Below are positions 41,765 to 50,665 of a stretch of 64,000 nucleotides of DNA, piece by piece. Below the pieces are notes generated by a model, which was not told where the DNA came from, searched no databases, and worked only from the letters and a program-made list of their open reading frames with translations. Each line of letters starts with the position of its first letter. Position 1 is the first letter of the stretch. A program made the position numbers and the translations under genes. The stretch comes from Asticcacaulis sp. MM231 (GTDB taxonomy: Bacteria; Pseudomonadota; Alphaproteobacteria; Caulobacterales; Caulobacteraceae): assembly GCF_964186625.1 (NCBI RefSeq), contig NZ_OZ075109.1:496001-560000 (forward strand), read 5' to 3'.

Positions 41765-43662
41765 TCTCTGTAGCGAGTCATAGCATCACCCAGCGCATCC
41801 CGCAGGCCACCAAGCCAGGGGGCATAGTGTTGCCATTGGTTGAGACCTTCCCGGCGGATGGGCTGGCGCACCTGTTCGGAACTGGGGGTGCGCACGCTGC
41901 GCCTCGTCTCATAGAAGGTCAGGCAGGCGGGCTCAAAGGATAAGCCACTATGCGCCAGCATACGCTGCACGCTGCCGTCAAGATCGCCCACCACATCCTC
42001 ATAGTGCACCCTCAGGACGCGGCCGGGCAGCACATCATCCCAATGCCGCATCAGGTCAAGATAGCTGCGATAATAGCGGGCGATGTCGTCGAGGGCGTAG
42101 GTAAATTCCTGATTGGTCGTGCCGAACAACTGCTTGAGGTTGCTGAAACATCCGGCCATCGGTTCGCGCCGCACATCTATGATGGTGGCGCGCGGCAAAA
42201 TCATATGAATCAAGCCGATGTGCCAGAAATTGTTGGGCATCTTATCGATAAAGAATGGCCGGCCCAACCGGCGATAGGCGCGGGTCTCGGCGAGGAAGCG
42301 CGCACCGAGCCTATGGGCCTCTTCAGAGGTCAGACGCTGCAAGGCGTCCAGGTCGAACGGTAAACCGCAACAGAGATCGCGACCGCAAATCTCAGCGGCG
42401 TAGCGGCTGATTTCGGTCAGTTCCTGCGTACCTTCCACGCCGGAATGAGAGGCCAGAATCTGCTCGATCAGGGTCGAGCCCGAACGCGGCAAACCGACAA
42501 TGAAAATTGGAGCCGGATCGTGCAGGCCCCAGCCGGCGCGTTCCGTAAAAAATTCAGCGGTGAAGACGTTCTTCAACGCGCTCGCACAGGCTTCGGCGGC
42601 TTCAGGACGATAGCGCGAGGTCTCACGCCGCACCTTGTTACCGCGCGCGTAATAGCGCCACGAGCCTTCGTAGTCGCCGCGATCCTCTAAAGCCTTGCCA
42701 AGCGCAAAACCTAAGTAGACGCGGTCCATGTCCTGAAGATCAGGTCTTGCGTCTAAAGCCTGCATCCTGGCGATGTCATCATCGCTGAAACCATAGGTCT
42801 TGAGGTTGGCAAGGCCAAACCAGGCGACGCTATTATCATGACGCGCTTTTAGCGAGGCGCGATAGTCCGCGATGGCTTCCTGACTGCGCCCCGTGATCTT
42901 AAGCGCGTTAGCCCGCCACAGTCGCAGATCGGCCATTTCATGCCCCAATGAAAGCCCGGCGAGCAGGCTTTCATAAATGTCGATCACAGGCTCATGGTCG
43001 CCCAGCCCGACACAGGCGGCGGCATATTGTTTGAGGTAGTCGCGGTTGTTCGGATCCTGGCTTAGCAGGCGTTGCGCTTGAGCCAGCGCTTCCACGTGCT
43101 TTTGCTGCTGCAACAGCACCATGGCGTAATCCTGGCGGGCGGCATGATAGTCAGGCGCACGCGCCAATACGCCTTGCAACACAGCCTCGGCCTCATCCGG
43201 CGCATTCCTTTCCTGACAAATACGCGCCAGCAGACGTAACGCGCCGACATTGCCGCTGTCCTTGCGCAGGTAGTCGCGAAGAATATCCTCTGCCGGCGCC
43301 AAATCACCATCGGCAAGAAGGCTATTGGCCACCACCACCTCTGAAGGCAGGTGTTTCAACGTCGCCAAATGCTGCGCCGCCGTTGCTGCCCGTGCCGTGT
43401 CACCCACCATGCGGTAAAGCTGTTCCAGCATGTCCCAGCTCGCTGGCAGAGTCGGGTTGAGGCGCACGGCATCTTGCAGGGCCTTGATGGCGTCTGGCGC
43501 ATTACCCAGCAGAACATGACAGTGGCCGCGCTCTTGATAGAGACGACTGAAACCGGGATGAAGCGCCTCCAGCCGCGCAAGTGTGGCCAGGGCTTCGGGG
43601 ACGCGCTGGCGTATGCGCTGGTCTCTGGCTTCCTGTAATAAGGCGTCGCGCTCCGCCGTCAT
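41761..43662 (-). CDS. TPR-fused sulfotransferase
   Basis: This protein of 633 residues has an N-terminal half of TPR repeats (about 15-330) and a C-terminal sulfotransferase domain (about 390-610). The PAPS-binding loop is FIVGLPRSGSTLIEQIL, followed later by RxxxMAGCFSNLKQLF with the 3'-phosphate-binding residues. Such TPR-sulfotransferases resemble protein (tyrosyl) sulfotransferases, and the TPR part may grip a polypeptide. It is coupled by ATGA overlaps to a hydroxylase-like gene on each side, which suggests the products work together on one substrate. No signal peptide is seen. Confidence 0.88.
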   Translation of the reverse strand: MTAERDALLQEARDQRIRQRVPEALATLARLEALHPGFSRLYQERGHCHVLLGNAPDAIKALQDAVRLNPTLPASWDMLEQLYRMVGDTARAATAAQHLATLKHLPSEVVVANSLLADGDLAPAEDILRDYLRKDSGNVGALRLLARICQERNAPDEAEAVLQGVLARAPDYHAARQDYAMVLLQQQKHVEALAQAQRLLSQDPNNRDYLKQYAAACVGLGDHEPVIDIYESLLAGLSLGHEMADLRLWRANALKITGRSQEAIADYRASLKARHDNSVAWFGLANLKTYGFSDDDIARMQALDARPDLQDMDRVYLGFALGKALEDRGDYEGSWRYYARGNKVRRETSRYRPEAAEACASALKNVFTAEFFTERAGWGLHDPAPIFIVGLPRSGSTLIEQILASHSGVEGTQELTEISRYAAEICGRDLCCGLPFDLDALQRLTSEEAHRLGARFLAETRAYRRLGRPFFIDKMPNNFWHIGLIHMILPRATIIDVRREPMAGCFSNLKQLFGTTNQEFTYALDDIARYYRSYLDLMRHWDDVLPGRVLRVHYEDVVGDLDGSVQRMLAHSGLSFEPACLTFYETRRSVRTPSSEQVRQPIRREGLNQWQHYAPWLGGLRDALGDAMTRYRD

Positions 43663-44264
43663 CGTGGCGCACCGGCAAGCAACGGCTCGAGCCAGGCCGG
43701 ATCGGGCTGGTCGGCATCGTAATACTCAAAGATCAGATGGATGCGGTCGGTGTCGCCGTTATTGCGCACCCAATGCGGCCCCAGATTGTTGACCTCCACA
43801 GCCTCTGCGGGTGGGAAATAGCGTTCTTCACCGCCGAAGAAGGAGATCACTCCGGCATGGGTCGTCAGCGGGACATGAATCTTATGCGGCCATTTTGCGG
43901 CGGGGTTAGCGTCGATATGCGGATGGATGACGCCGCCGGCGGGCATTCTGGCCAGCATGACGCGTGGGAAAATTCCGCGCTCATAACCATAGTCGACGAC
44001 GGCCTGCGCCAAGACCGGCTCCAGCAGACCCCGCCAGGGCTGCCATGCCGCGCGATCATGGGAATGGCGCCAGTCACGCGGGCTGTCGACAAAGCGAAAA
44101 ACGATGTGGCGGGTGGCGTCCAACACCTCAAACCGGTTCGGTTTAGCAGTATTTTCGGCGTTCCAGACGTCTTCGGGGATCCCCAATACAGCCGCCTTTA
44201 GCGCGGTGATGTCGACCGGTCCAAGCTGTCGAACCGTTGTCGTCTTGCGCGGATTGGCGTTCAT
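43659..44264 (-). CDS. Asp/Asn beta-hydroxylase-like dioxygenase
   Basis: This protein of 201 residues is close to a minimal 2-oxoglutarate/iron dioxygenase of the aspartyl/asparaginyl hydroxylase group. HPHIDANPAAKWPHKIHVPL supplies the first metal His-x-Asp-like site, and NNLGPHWVRNNGDTDRIHLIFEY carries the distal His and Arg. No signal peptide or membrane segment is seen. It overlaps the sulfotransferase genes on both sides by four bases. It differs from the copy at 40790 by lacking the helical tail and is not a recent duplicate. Confidence 0.8.
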   Translation of the reverse strand: MNANPRKTTTVRQLGPVDITALKAAVLGIPEDVWNAENTAKPNRFEVLDATRHIVFRFVDSPRDWRHSHDRAAWQPWRGLLEPVLAQAVVDYGYERGIFPRVMLARMPAGGVIHPHIDANPAAKWPHKIHVPLTTHAGVISFFGGEERYFPPAEAVEVNNLGPHWVRNNGDTDRIHLIFEYYDADQPDPAWLEPLLAGAPR

Positions 44265-44899
44265 CTCAGGCCTTCAAAGGTGTAACCGAACAGCTCCAGA
44301 TCCTGCGCGTAACGGGCGCGCATCCCCTCGATCAGAGCCTGGTCGTAATAGTCACGATAGTCGCCGCGCTTCGTGCCGTTGACGCGGTCGAGCGGGCGAG
44401 AGGGTATGCCGATACGCGCGCATATCGCATCGTACAACTCTTGCATCGTCTCTACGCGGCCGACCGTATTCGTCAGGAGGGTTTGACCGTCATCATCGGT
44501 CAAAAGTGCGGCTTGCGGCTGGAACAGGATATGGTTTTCCGGCGGCGCCCGGAACAGAAAATGATACATCGCCTCGCGCGGGTGCTGCTGAAAGTCATCG
44601 CCGCCACGCAGCATGAAAGCGCAGTAGGAGACAAAGCGGTCGAAGGGATTGCGCACAAAGGCGAACTTGAAATAGCTGTCGAAGGCGTCATCGCCGAGAT
44701 AGGGCCGCACCTGCCGCAGGGACAGGTGACCGTGCTGGATCGCGGCCAGATCCGCCCAGGGGAAGCGCTTGTTGACGAACAGCCCGACCTGTTCAAAGTC
44801 CGTCTCGTCCATATGTTCGCGCAAGGCCTGGCGCACGGCGTGGGTGCCGGTCTTGGGAACGGCGGCGAAGATGAAGCGGTGGCTATGGGATACGATCAT
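44261..44899 (-). CDS. Sulfotransferase (family 2 type)
   Basis: This single-domain sulfotransferase of 212 residues has the 5'-phosphosulfate loop FIFAAVPKTGTHAVR near the N-terminus and the 3'-phosphate motif FAFVRNPFDRFVS around 88-100. These enzymes transfer sulfate from PAPS to hydroxyl groups of sugars, lipids or other small acceptors. It opens the modification operon after the receptor gene. A terminator-like hairpin ends only about 13 bases before its ATG, and no ribosome-binding sequence is visible there, so expression is probably low. Its end overlaps the hydroxylase-like gene by four bases. Confidence 0.87.
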   Translation of the reverse strand: MIVSHSHRFIFAAVPKTGTHAVRQALREHMDETDFEQVGLFVNKRFPWADLAAIQHGHLSLRQVRPYLGDDAFDSYFKFAFVRNPFDRFVSYCAFMLRGGDDFQQHPREAMYHFLFRAPPENHILFQPQAALLTDDDGQTLLTNTVGRVETMQELYDAICARIGIPSRPLDRVNGTKRGDYRDYYDQALIEGMRARYAQDLELFGYTFEGLR

Positions 44900-44911
44900 G
44901 GTCTACAACGG

Positions 44912-44949
44912 TAAAAGCGCTCCCACCTCCGAAAGGGAGATGGGAGCGC
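44912..44949 (-). terminator. Stem-loop with short U-run between receptor and sulfotransferase
   Basis: Outer arms GCGCTCCCA and TGGGAGCGC (44917-44925 and 44941-44949) pair perfectly, with a further CTCC/GGAG pairing inside around a GAAA loop. On the minus strand the stem is followed directly by TTTTA (complement of 44912-44916). It sits 21 bases after the receptor stop and 13 bases before the sulfotransferase ATG, so it may act as an attenuator for the modification genes. Confidence 0.82.
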
Positions 44950-44970
44950 CTGCTTTAGCAGAGTTTATTA

Positions 44971-47826
44971 TCAGAATTTATAGCTGAGCCCGACCATGTA
45001 GGTCGCGCCGCTTTGGTTCTGATTGTAGAGGTATTCGTTCTGCCCCCAGAACTGTGTGTCCTTCTGGTTGGTCAGGTTGATGCCGTTCAGGGTGATCTGA
45101 AGCTTGTCATTGACATTGTAGAAGGCCGCCGCGTCGACATAGGTGGAAGCCTCGAAGCCGCGTGTGCTGGCACTCATGACGCTGTCATTGTAACCGCTGA
45201 ACCATTTGTCACGATGGCTAAGGGAGACACGACCGCCCCAGGTCTTGGTTTCGTAGTAGAGCGTGGCGTTATAGCTGTTCTTCGATATGCCGGTGATGGA
45301 AGGTGCGTCGACATAGGAGTAGTTCGCCGTCACGCCAAAATTGTCGAAAGGCGCCGGCAGAAACGAGAACTGGCTTTGTGCCACCAGTTCGACACCGCTC
45401 AGCTTGGTATGGCCGGCAATATTGACCGGCATGGAGAACTCATTGATGATGGTGTTCTCCGTAGCGCCCGGAACCGTGGCAGACGGCACACCCGCCTCGG
45501 CAAAAGTAAGGGCATTGCCATCCTCGACACTATAGGTTTCCGACCCGATGAAGTTGGTGACGTCCTTCTGATAGACGCCAATCGAAAGCAGGCCCACCTT
45601 GCCGAAATAATACTCCACCGACAGGTCGAGCGTGTTGTCCTTGTAGGGCTTGAGGTTGGGGTTGCCGCGCGACGCTGAGATATCGCAGTCGTTCGAGCCG
45701 TCAGCGTTGATCGTGCAGTTTTCTTTGCCTTGGGAGGCGCTGCCCTTGGCCGCCATCGAACCGATGCCCGGGCGGTTCAGGTTTTGCGTGGCTGCGAAGC
45801 GCACCAGTACGTCCGGCGTCAGTTCAAGCACGGTGTTCATCGATGGCAGCACGCCCGAATAGCTGCCCTTCACATCGGTTGTGCCAAGGTAGGCGTAGTT
45901 ATCGCCCTGAATCCAGCCGGTCGAGCGGGTATCGGTGCTGTAGCCACGCAGACCGAGATTACCGCGGAAACGCTTGCCCATCAACTCGCTGTCCCAGTCC
46001 GCCTGCGCATACCAGGAAACCGTCTCTTCCGAGGTGTCGTAGACGTTCTCGATATCCTGAAGCGCGCCGCCCGAACCATCTTTATTCGGCTCTAAGCGGT
46101 GGTACTCGTTGTACTTCTTGAACGCCTTATCGTAATCGCCGATCAGCCACGAACCGAATTCGTTGGTATATACGGACGTGATGTCGGCAACGGACGTGCC
46201 ACGCGTCTTCGCCGCGGTGCCGTTGACATTGCCATCATAGAACAGGTCGATACCGTCCTGCGAGAACTTGTGGTAAGCCACGCCGGCGCGCAGGGTCCAG
46301 ATGTCGGACAGGTTATAGCGGGCGTTGAGCACACCTTCCTTAAGTTCCGAAGCATTGTGGAAGGCGCGATAATAGAAGTTATCCATTACGTAGTTGTCGG
46401 GGTCGGTCGTATCCCAGCCCGAATAATCAAACGAAGCCGATTGACCATTGGCGCCGTAGTTGGCGACCAGGTCGCCCTTGGCGCGCATATAGAGCTTGTC
46501 GTCATACGGAGTCTCGTAGGTCGACTTCTCATAACCGATATGACCGTCGATAAAGAGGCGATCAGAGACGTCCCACTTGCCGGTCAGCGCAATCTGGTCG
46601 AAGCGGTTTTCATTCAGCGAACGGCGATTCTCGCTGCCGAAGGTGACATTGGACGCATCGGTCATGGTGACGTAGCCATCTTTGTCGACCGTGAAATCGT
46701 TGAGAACCGTTCCCGACTGGTATTGAGCCGGATATGGCGAACCAGCGGCGGTGTCCAGAGTGGTTGATCCGAAACCTTCTATCGGTCGTGTAGCAAGGTG
46801 CACTTCGTTGCGGTGCGTGGTGAATTCGCCATGCAGCATATCAAGCGTCAACAGCACGTTTTCCGTCGGGCGCCATTGCACGGCGCCCGTCAGGCCCAGG
46901 CGCTCCTGCTTAGCGTTCCAGGACGAAAGGCGGTTGCCATCGGCGAAATAAAGGTCACCAGCCATAAACCGGGCCTGCTTTTCAGCACTCAGGTTGGAAA
47001 TGTCCAGACCAGCGTCGACAAGATCGTAGGCATCACCCTGAGGATTACCGTCCTCGTCAAGGGTTGTCGCACCCAGATGGCTATAGTTATAGGTATTATG
47101 CCCCTGCTCAGTGGTCTCGCGCTTGCTGTAGGCAACGGAGAAAGCCACGCCAAACTTGTTGTCCCAGTTATGGCTGTAGAGCGCGGCAATACGCGGCTGC
47201 GTATCCTTGGTGTATTCGTTGGTGCCCAGCTTGAACGAGACCGCACCCTTGCTGCCCACGCCATAATCGAAAGGCTTGCCCGTAAACAGGCCAACCGTGC
47301 CACCCATGCCGCCTTCGTTCTGTGACGCCTGGAAGGTCTTTTCGACTTCGACCTTCGAGAACAGTTCCGAGGCGAAGATGTTGAAGTCGAAAGAGCGGTC
47401 GCGCGAACGCTGGCCACGGCTGTCCTGGGCGGAGTCGACATTGCCCAGAACTTCCATGCCGTTCAGTTGCACGCGGGCGAAATCAGGCCCAAGACCGCGC
47501 AAGGATATACGACGGCCTTCACCCGCTTCGCGGGTGATCTGCACGCCCGGCAGGCGCTGCATCGATTCCGCCAGGTTCAGTTCCGGGAACTTCGCCATGT
47601 CTTCGGCGACAATCACGTCTTTCTGGATCGTCGCATCGCGCTTGATACGGCGTGCATCGCTGAGCGACTTGCGGAAGCCGGTAACGACCACTTCAGTGGC
47701 CGTCTCTTCTGGCGCGGCCTGGCCACTCGTATCCGGAGCGGTCTGCGGTGCGGTTTGCGCGAACGAAGGCGCGGCGAGAAAGACAAGCGCGCCTGCGGCC
47801 GCGCCCATCATGAGCATATTCTTCAT
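44971..47826 (-). CDS. TonB-dependent receptor without STN domain
   Basis: This outer-membrane receptor of 951 residues has a signal peptide (1-23, ending SFAQ), a TonB-box region (TEVVVTGFRKSL) and plug (FPELNLAESMQRLPGVQI). The large barrel ends in YMVGLSYKF. It has no STN domain, so it transports without direct sigma signalling. GGAGAG about six bases before the ATG supports the start. It belongs to the large receptors linked to sugar uptake. It leads a minus-strand locus with sulfotransferase and hydroxylase-like genes downstream and a DeoR-family regulator upstream. Sulfated or otherwise modified glycans are conceivable ligands, but no catabolic enzyme is present to confirm it. Confidence 0.92.
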   Translation of the reverse strand: MKNMLMMGAAAGALVFLAAPSFAQTAPQTAPDTSGQAAPEETATEVVVTGFRKSLSDARRIKRDATIQKDVIVAEDMAKFPELNLAESMQRLPGVQITREAGEGRRISLRGLGPDFARVQLNGMEVLGNVDSAQDSRGQRSRDRSFDFNIFASELFSKVEVEKTFQASQNEGGMGGTVGLFTGKPFDYGVGSKGAVSFKLGTNEYTKDTQPRIAALYSHNWDNKFGVAFSVAYSKRETTEQGHNTYNYSHLGATTLDEDGNPQGDAYDLVDAGLDISNLSAEKQARFMAGDLYFADGNRLSSWNAKQERLGLTGAVQWRPTENVLLTLDMLHGEFTTHRNEVHLATRPIEGFGSTTLDTAAGSPYPAQYQSGTVLNDFTVDKDGYVTMTDASNVTFGSENRRSLNENRFDQIALTGKWDVSDRLFIDGHIGYEKSTYETPYDDKLYMRAKGDLVANYGANGQSASFDYSGWDTTDPDNYVMDNFYYRAFHNASELKEGVLNARYNLSDIWTLRAGVAYHKFSQDGIDLFYDGNVNGTAAKTRGTSVADITSVYTNEFGSWLIGDYDKAFKKYNEYHRLEPNKDGSGGALQDIENVYDTSEETVSWYAQADWDSELMGKRFRGNLGLRGYSTDTRSTGWIQGDNYAYLGTTDVKGSYSGVLPSMNTVLELTPDVLVRFAATQNLNRPGIGSMAAKGSASQGKENCTINADGSNDCDISASRGNPNLKPYKDNTLDLSVEYYFGKVGLLSIGVYQKDVTNFIGSETYSVEDGNALTFAEAGVPSATVPGATENTIINEFSMPVNIAGHTKLSGVELVAQSQFSFLPAPFDNFGVTANYSYVDAPSITGISKNSYNATLYYETKTWGGRVSLSHRDKWFSGYNDSVMSASTRGFEASTYVDAAAFYNVNDKLQITLNGINLTNQKDTQFWGQNEYLYNQNQSGATYMVGLSYKF

Positions 47827-47921
47827 AAAATCTCTCCGTGAAAAAACAGGGTGCGGAGCGATCGCGATGCAAAAGGAAATGCCCCCCGCGGCCGGCCACG
47901 GAGAGGACGCTTAGCGACGCA

Positions 47922-47999
47922 TTGTGACAGTTGTGTATTTTATGGCCGCAAATGTGGTGATTTGTGAGTTTTATTTGAACGGGTGTTGCATTTTTGTGG
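47922..47999. promoter_or_regulatory. Five TGTG-type repeats upstream of the receptor
   Basis: Similar hexamers occur at 47922 (TTGTGA), 47931 (TTGTGT), 47952 (ATGTGG), 47962 (TTGTGA) and 47994 (TTGTGG), all in the same orientation. They lie 95-175 bases upstream of the receptor ATG, between it and the DeoR gene. DeoR-family proteins often bind direct repeats, so this is a candidate operator region. Binding is inference. Confidence 0.45.
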
Positions 48000-48104
48000 T
48001 TTGATCCGCAATTCATGTTGATCAGGACAAAAATACCCACAGCCGCTTACCACAATGCGGTAAATCTTAGCGCCGATAATAGCCTTACGGAACGAGGTCT
48101 CAGG

Positions 48105-48881
48105 CTAACCAACCTGAACTTCCACCTCATCCAAGGCGTGAAGGAGTTGCTTAGGCGGAAGGGCGTCGGTGACAAAGATATCAATCTGCTTGAAATCGAG
48201 CGCCTTGACGACACCCTGACGCTCGAATTTGGACGAGTCCGCCAAGGCAACTACCCGCGACGCAAGGGCCGCGAGACCCGCTTTCATCGACGCTTCCGGA
48301 TAATGGAAATCGAGCAGTCCGCGACGTGAATCGACGGCACCAATCGAAAAGAAGGCTATTTCCGGTGTGAAGCTGCTCATAAAGGCCTCGGTTTCACGGC
48401 CGAAACTCGACTGATAATCACTGTCAATGGCACCGCCACCGAAAAAGACCTTGGCGCCGTTCTTGCCAGCCATTTCACGCGCCACATCCAGGGCGTTGGT
48501 GATCACGGTCAGATTTCGCTGCTTGGATAAGGCCTTGCAGAGCCAGTAAGAGGTCGAGCCGGAATCAATGAGGATCGTCATGCCGTCTTCAACAAGTTCC
48601 GAAGCCTTCATGGCTATGGCTTGCTTCTTTTCGGCATTTTGGTTCCTTCGAACCAAATAAGGCGCTTCTGCGGCATTCTCTTTCAGCGTTACGCCGCCAC
48701 GAACGCGATAGGCCTGCCCTTCGGCCTCCAGTTGGCGAATATCGCGACGGATCGTTTCATCACTGACGTCGAAGCGTTGCGCAAGGTCCGAGATCGCGCA
48801 GCTGCGGTGTAACTGCAGCAAATTGTAGATCTCGGACTGGCGGGTATCTTGAAGCATGCGCTCTCGGGGGATAATGGCCAT
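48105..48881 (-). CDS. DeoR-family transcriptional regulator
   Basis: This regulator of 258 residues has an N-terminal DeoR helix-turn-helix (about 15-68, CAISDLAQRFDVSDETIRRDIRQL) and a C-terminal sugar-phosphate-binding domain (DSGSTSYWLCKAL, FGGGAIDS, DSSKF). Family members usually repress sugar or polyol genes and release DNA when a phosphorylated sugar binds. The start could be the ATG at 48881 or the ATG at 48857; neither has a strong ribosome site. The receptor gene follows on the same strand after 278 bases holding TGTG repeats, so the receptor is the best target candidate. Confidence 0.9.
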   Translation of the reverse strand: MAIIPRERMLQDTRQSEIYNLLQLHRSCAISDLAQRFDVSDETIRRDIRQLEAEGQAYRVRGGVTLKENAAEAPYLVRRNQNAEKKQAIAMKASELVEDGMTILIDSGSTSYWLCKALSKQRNLTVITNALDVAREMAGKNGAKVFFGGGAIDSDYQSSFGRETEAFMSSFTPEIAFFSIGAVDSRRGLLDFHYPEASMKAGLAALASRVVALADSSKFERQGVVKALDFKQIDIFVTDALPPKQLLHALDEVEVQVG

Positions 48882-48955
48882 TGGGTCGTTCTGATGTGTT
48901 TTGTTTACCGCCGGCTGTCAACCGGTTGCGCTGATACGTGCCTGAGGCGTGCTAC

Positions 48956-48988
48956 TCCCGCCCCAACAACCCGATGGGTCAGGCGGGA
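48956..48988. terminator. Imperfect hairpin after mmsA
   Basis: Arms TCCCGCC and GGCGGGA pair around an inner ACCC-GAT-GGGT stem. The structure lies in the gap between the mmsA stop and the DeoR start on the minus strand. No U-run follows, so it may be a weak or factor-assisted terminator. Confidence 0.35.
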
Positions 48989-49071
48989 TCAGCGCAGTCA
49001 GGCATCAGACCCAAAACATATAACCCGAGCGATATCAAGGCAGACCTTTTACCGCTGTATGGCCGCCGCCC

Positions 49072-50571
49072 CTAGGCCATGGTCGGGATGATAAAGCTTT
49101 GATCGCTGACAGCGCCGCCTTGCGGCCAGCGCTGGGTGACCGTCTTGACGCGCGTATAAAAGCGCACGCCGTCCATGCCGTACTGGTTCAGATCGCCAAA
49201 GCCCGAACGCTTCCAGCCGCCAAAGCTGTGATAGGCCACCGGCACAGGAATCGGCACATTGATGCCCACCATGCCGACCTCGACCTGATCAGCGAAGCTG
49301 CGCGCCGCATCGCCGTTACGCGTGAAAATGGCGACACCGTTGCCATATGGGTGACGGCTCGGCAGGCTAAGGGCTGCCTCAAACGATTGGGCGCGCACCA
49401 TCTGCAACACAGGGCCGAAGATTTCATCCTGATAGGATTTCATGCCGGCAGTGACGCGATCGAACAGGGTCGGCGCCAGGAAGAAGCCGTTCTCGTGGCC
49501 TTGAAGCGAGAAGCCACGGCCATCAAGTACCAGGTCTGCGCCTTCATCCACACCCATCTGGATATAGGATTCGATGCGTGCCTTGTGGGCTGCGCTAACC
49601 ACGGGGCCATAGTGCGCCTCGGCATCGGTCGAAACACCGACGCGCAAGCCTTGCGCCGCCGCGACCAGCTTCTCGCGCAGCGCATCGGCCGTCTTGTCCC
49701 CTACCGGCACCACAACCGGCAGTGCCATGCAGCGTTCGCCGGCCGAGCCGTAGGCCGCGCCCATAATGTCGGCGACGGTCTGGTCCAGATCGGCGTCAGG
49801 CAGGACAATGCCGTGGTTTTTCGCCCCGCCCATACATTGCACGCGCTTGCCGTTGGCTGCACCGCGGCCGTAAACATATTGCGCAATATCCGATGAGCCT
49901 ACGAAGGATACCGCCTTGATATCCGGATGGTCGAGAATGGCGTCAACCATCTCCTTGTCGCCCTGGACAACATTAAGTACGCCCGCAGGTAATCCGGCTT
50001 CGATCAAAAGCTCAGCCAGACGCAGCGGCACCGACGGATCGCGCTCGGATGGCTTGAGGATGAAGGCATTGCCGCAGGCCAAGGCCGGTGCGAACATCCA
50101 CATCGGGATCATGGCCGGAAAATTGAATGGCGTGATGCCGGCCACGACCCCCAGCGCCTGCCTCATAGAAAAGACGTCGATGCCAGGTCCCGCGCCCTGG
50201 GTGTGTTCACCTTTCAGCAGATGTGGGATACCGCAGGCGAACTCGACAACCTCAAGCCCGCGCTGGATATCGCCTTTCGAGTCGGAAATGACCTTGCCAT
50301 GCTCTTGAGAGAGCATGTGCGCCAGTTCATCCATGTGGACCTCAAGCAGGCGCTTGAACTCGAATATGACACGTGCCCGGCGCTGCGGATTGGTGGCTGC
50401 CCATGCCTTTTGCGCGGTCACCGCACTTGCGACTGCGACTTGAAGATCATCCGGCGTGCCCAGCACCACCCGTGCCTGTACCGCGCCGGTATTGGGATCG
50501 AAGATATCGCCAAAGCGCTGCGACAGACTGATGGCGGTATGACCGTCGATAAAGTGCGATAGATGTTTCAC
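49072..50571 (-). CDS. mmsA: Methylmalonate-semialdehyde dehydrogenase (acylating)
   Basis: This cytoplasmic enzyme of about 499 residues converts methylmalonate semialdehyde (from valine) or malonate semialdehyde (from beta-alanine or inositol) to propionyl- or acetyl-CoA with NAD. The aldehyde dehydrogenase fold is complete. The family-specific GITPFNFPAMIPMWM, the NAD-site VGSSDIAQYV and the catalytic Cys in GERCMALP are all visible. The open frame reaches 50784, but the GTG at 50571 has GAGGAG six bases upstream and gives the normal length. It is divergent from a LysR gene 94 bases away, the likely regulator. Confidence 0.95.
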   Translation of the reverse strand: MKHLSHFIDGHTAISLSQRFGDIFDPNTGAVQARVVLGTPDDLQVAVASAVTAQKAWAATNPQRRARVIFEFKRLLEVHMDELAHMLSQEHGKVISDSKGDIQRGLEVVEFACGIPHLLKGEHTQGAGPGIDVFSMRQALGVVAGITPFNFPAMIPMWMFAPALACGNAFILKPSERDPSVPLRLAELLIEAGLPAGVLNVVQGDKEMVDAILDHPDIKAVSFVGSSDIAQYVYGRGAANGKRVQCMGGAKNHGIVLPDADLDQTVADIMGAAYGSAGERCMALPVVVPVGDKTADALREKLVAAAQGLRVGVSTDAEAHYGPVVSAAHKARIESYIQMGVDEGADLVLDGRGFSLQGHENGFFLAPTLFDRVTAGMKSYQDEIFGPVLQMVRAQSFEAALSLPSRHPYGNGVAIFTRNGDAARSFADQVEVGMVGINVPIPVPVAYHSFGGWKRSGFGDLNQYGMDGVRFYTRVKTVTQRWPQGGAVSDQSFIIPTMA

Positions 50572-50665
50572 AGGACGCTCCTCGGATGGGACTTGGCGAT
50601 AGGACCGTTTTAGCCTAGTGTTTTTGCATGAACCATGCCGATAAAAGCCATTTAGATGTGCAAAA

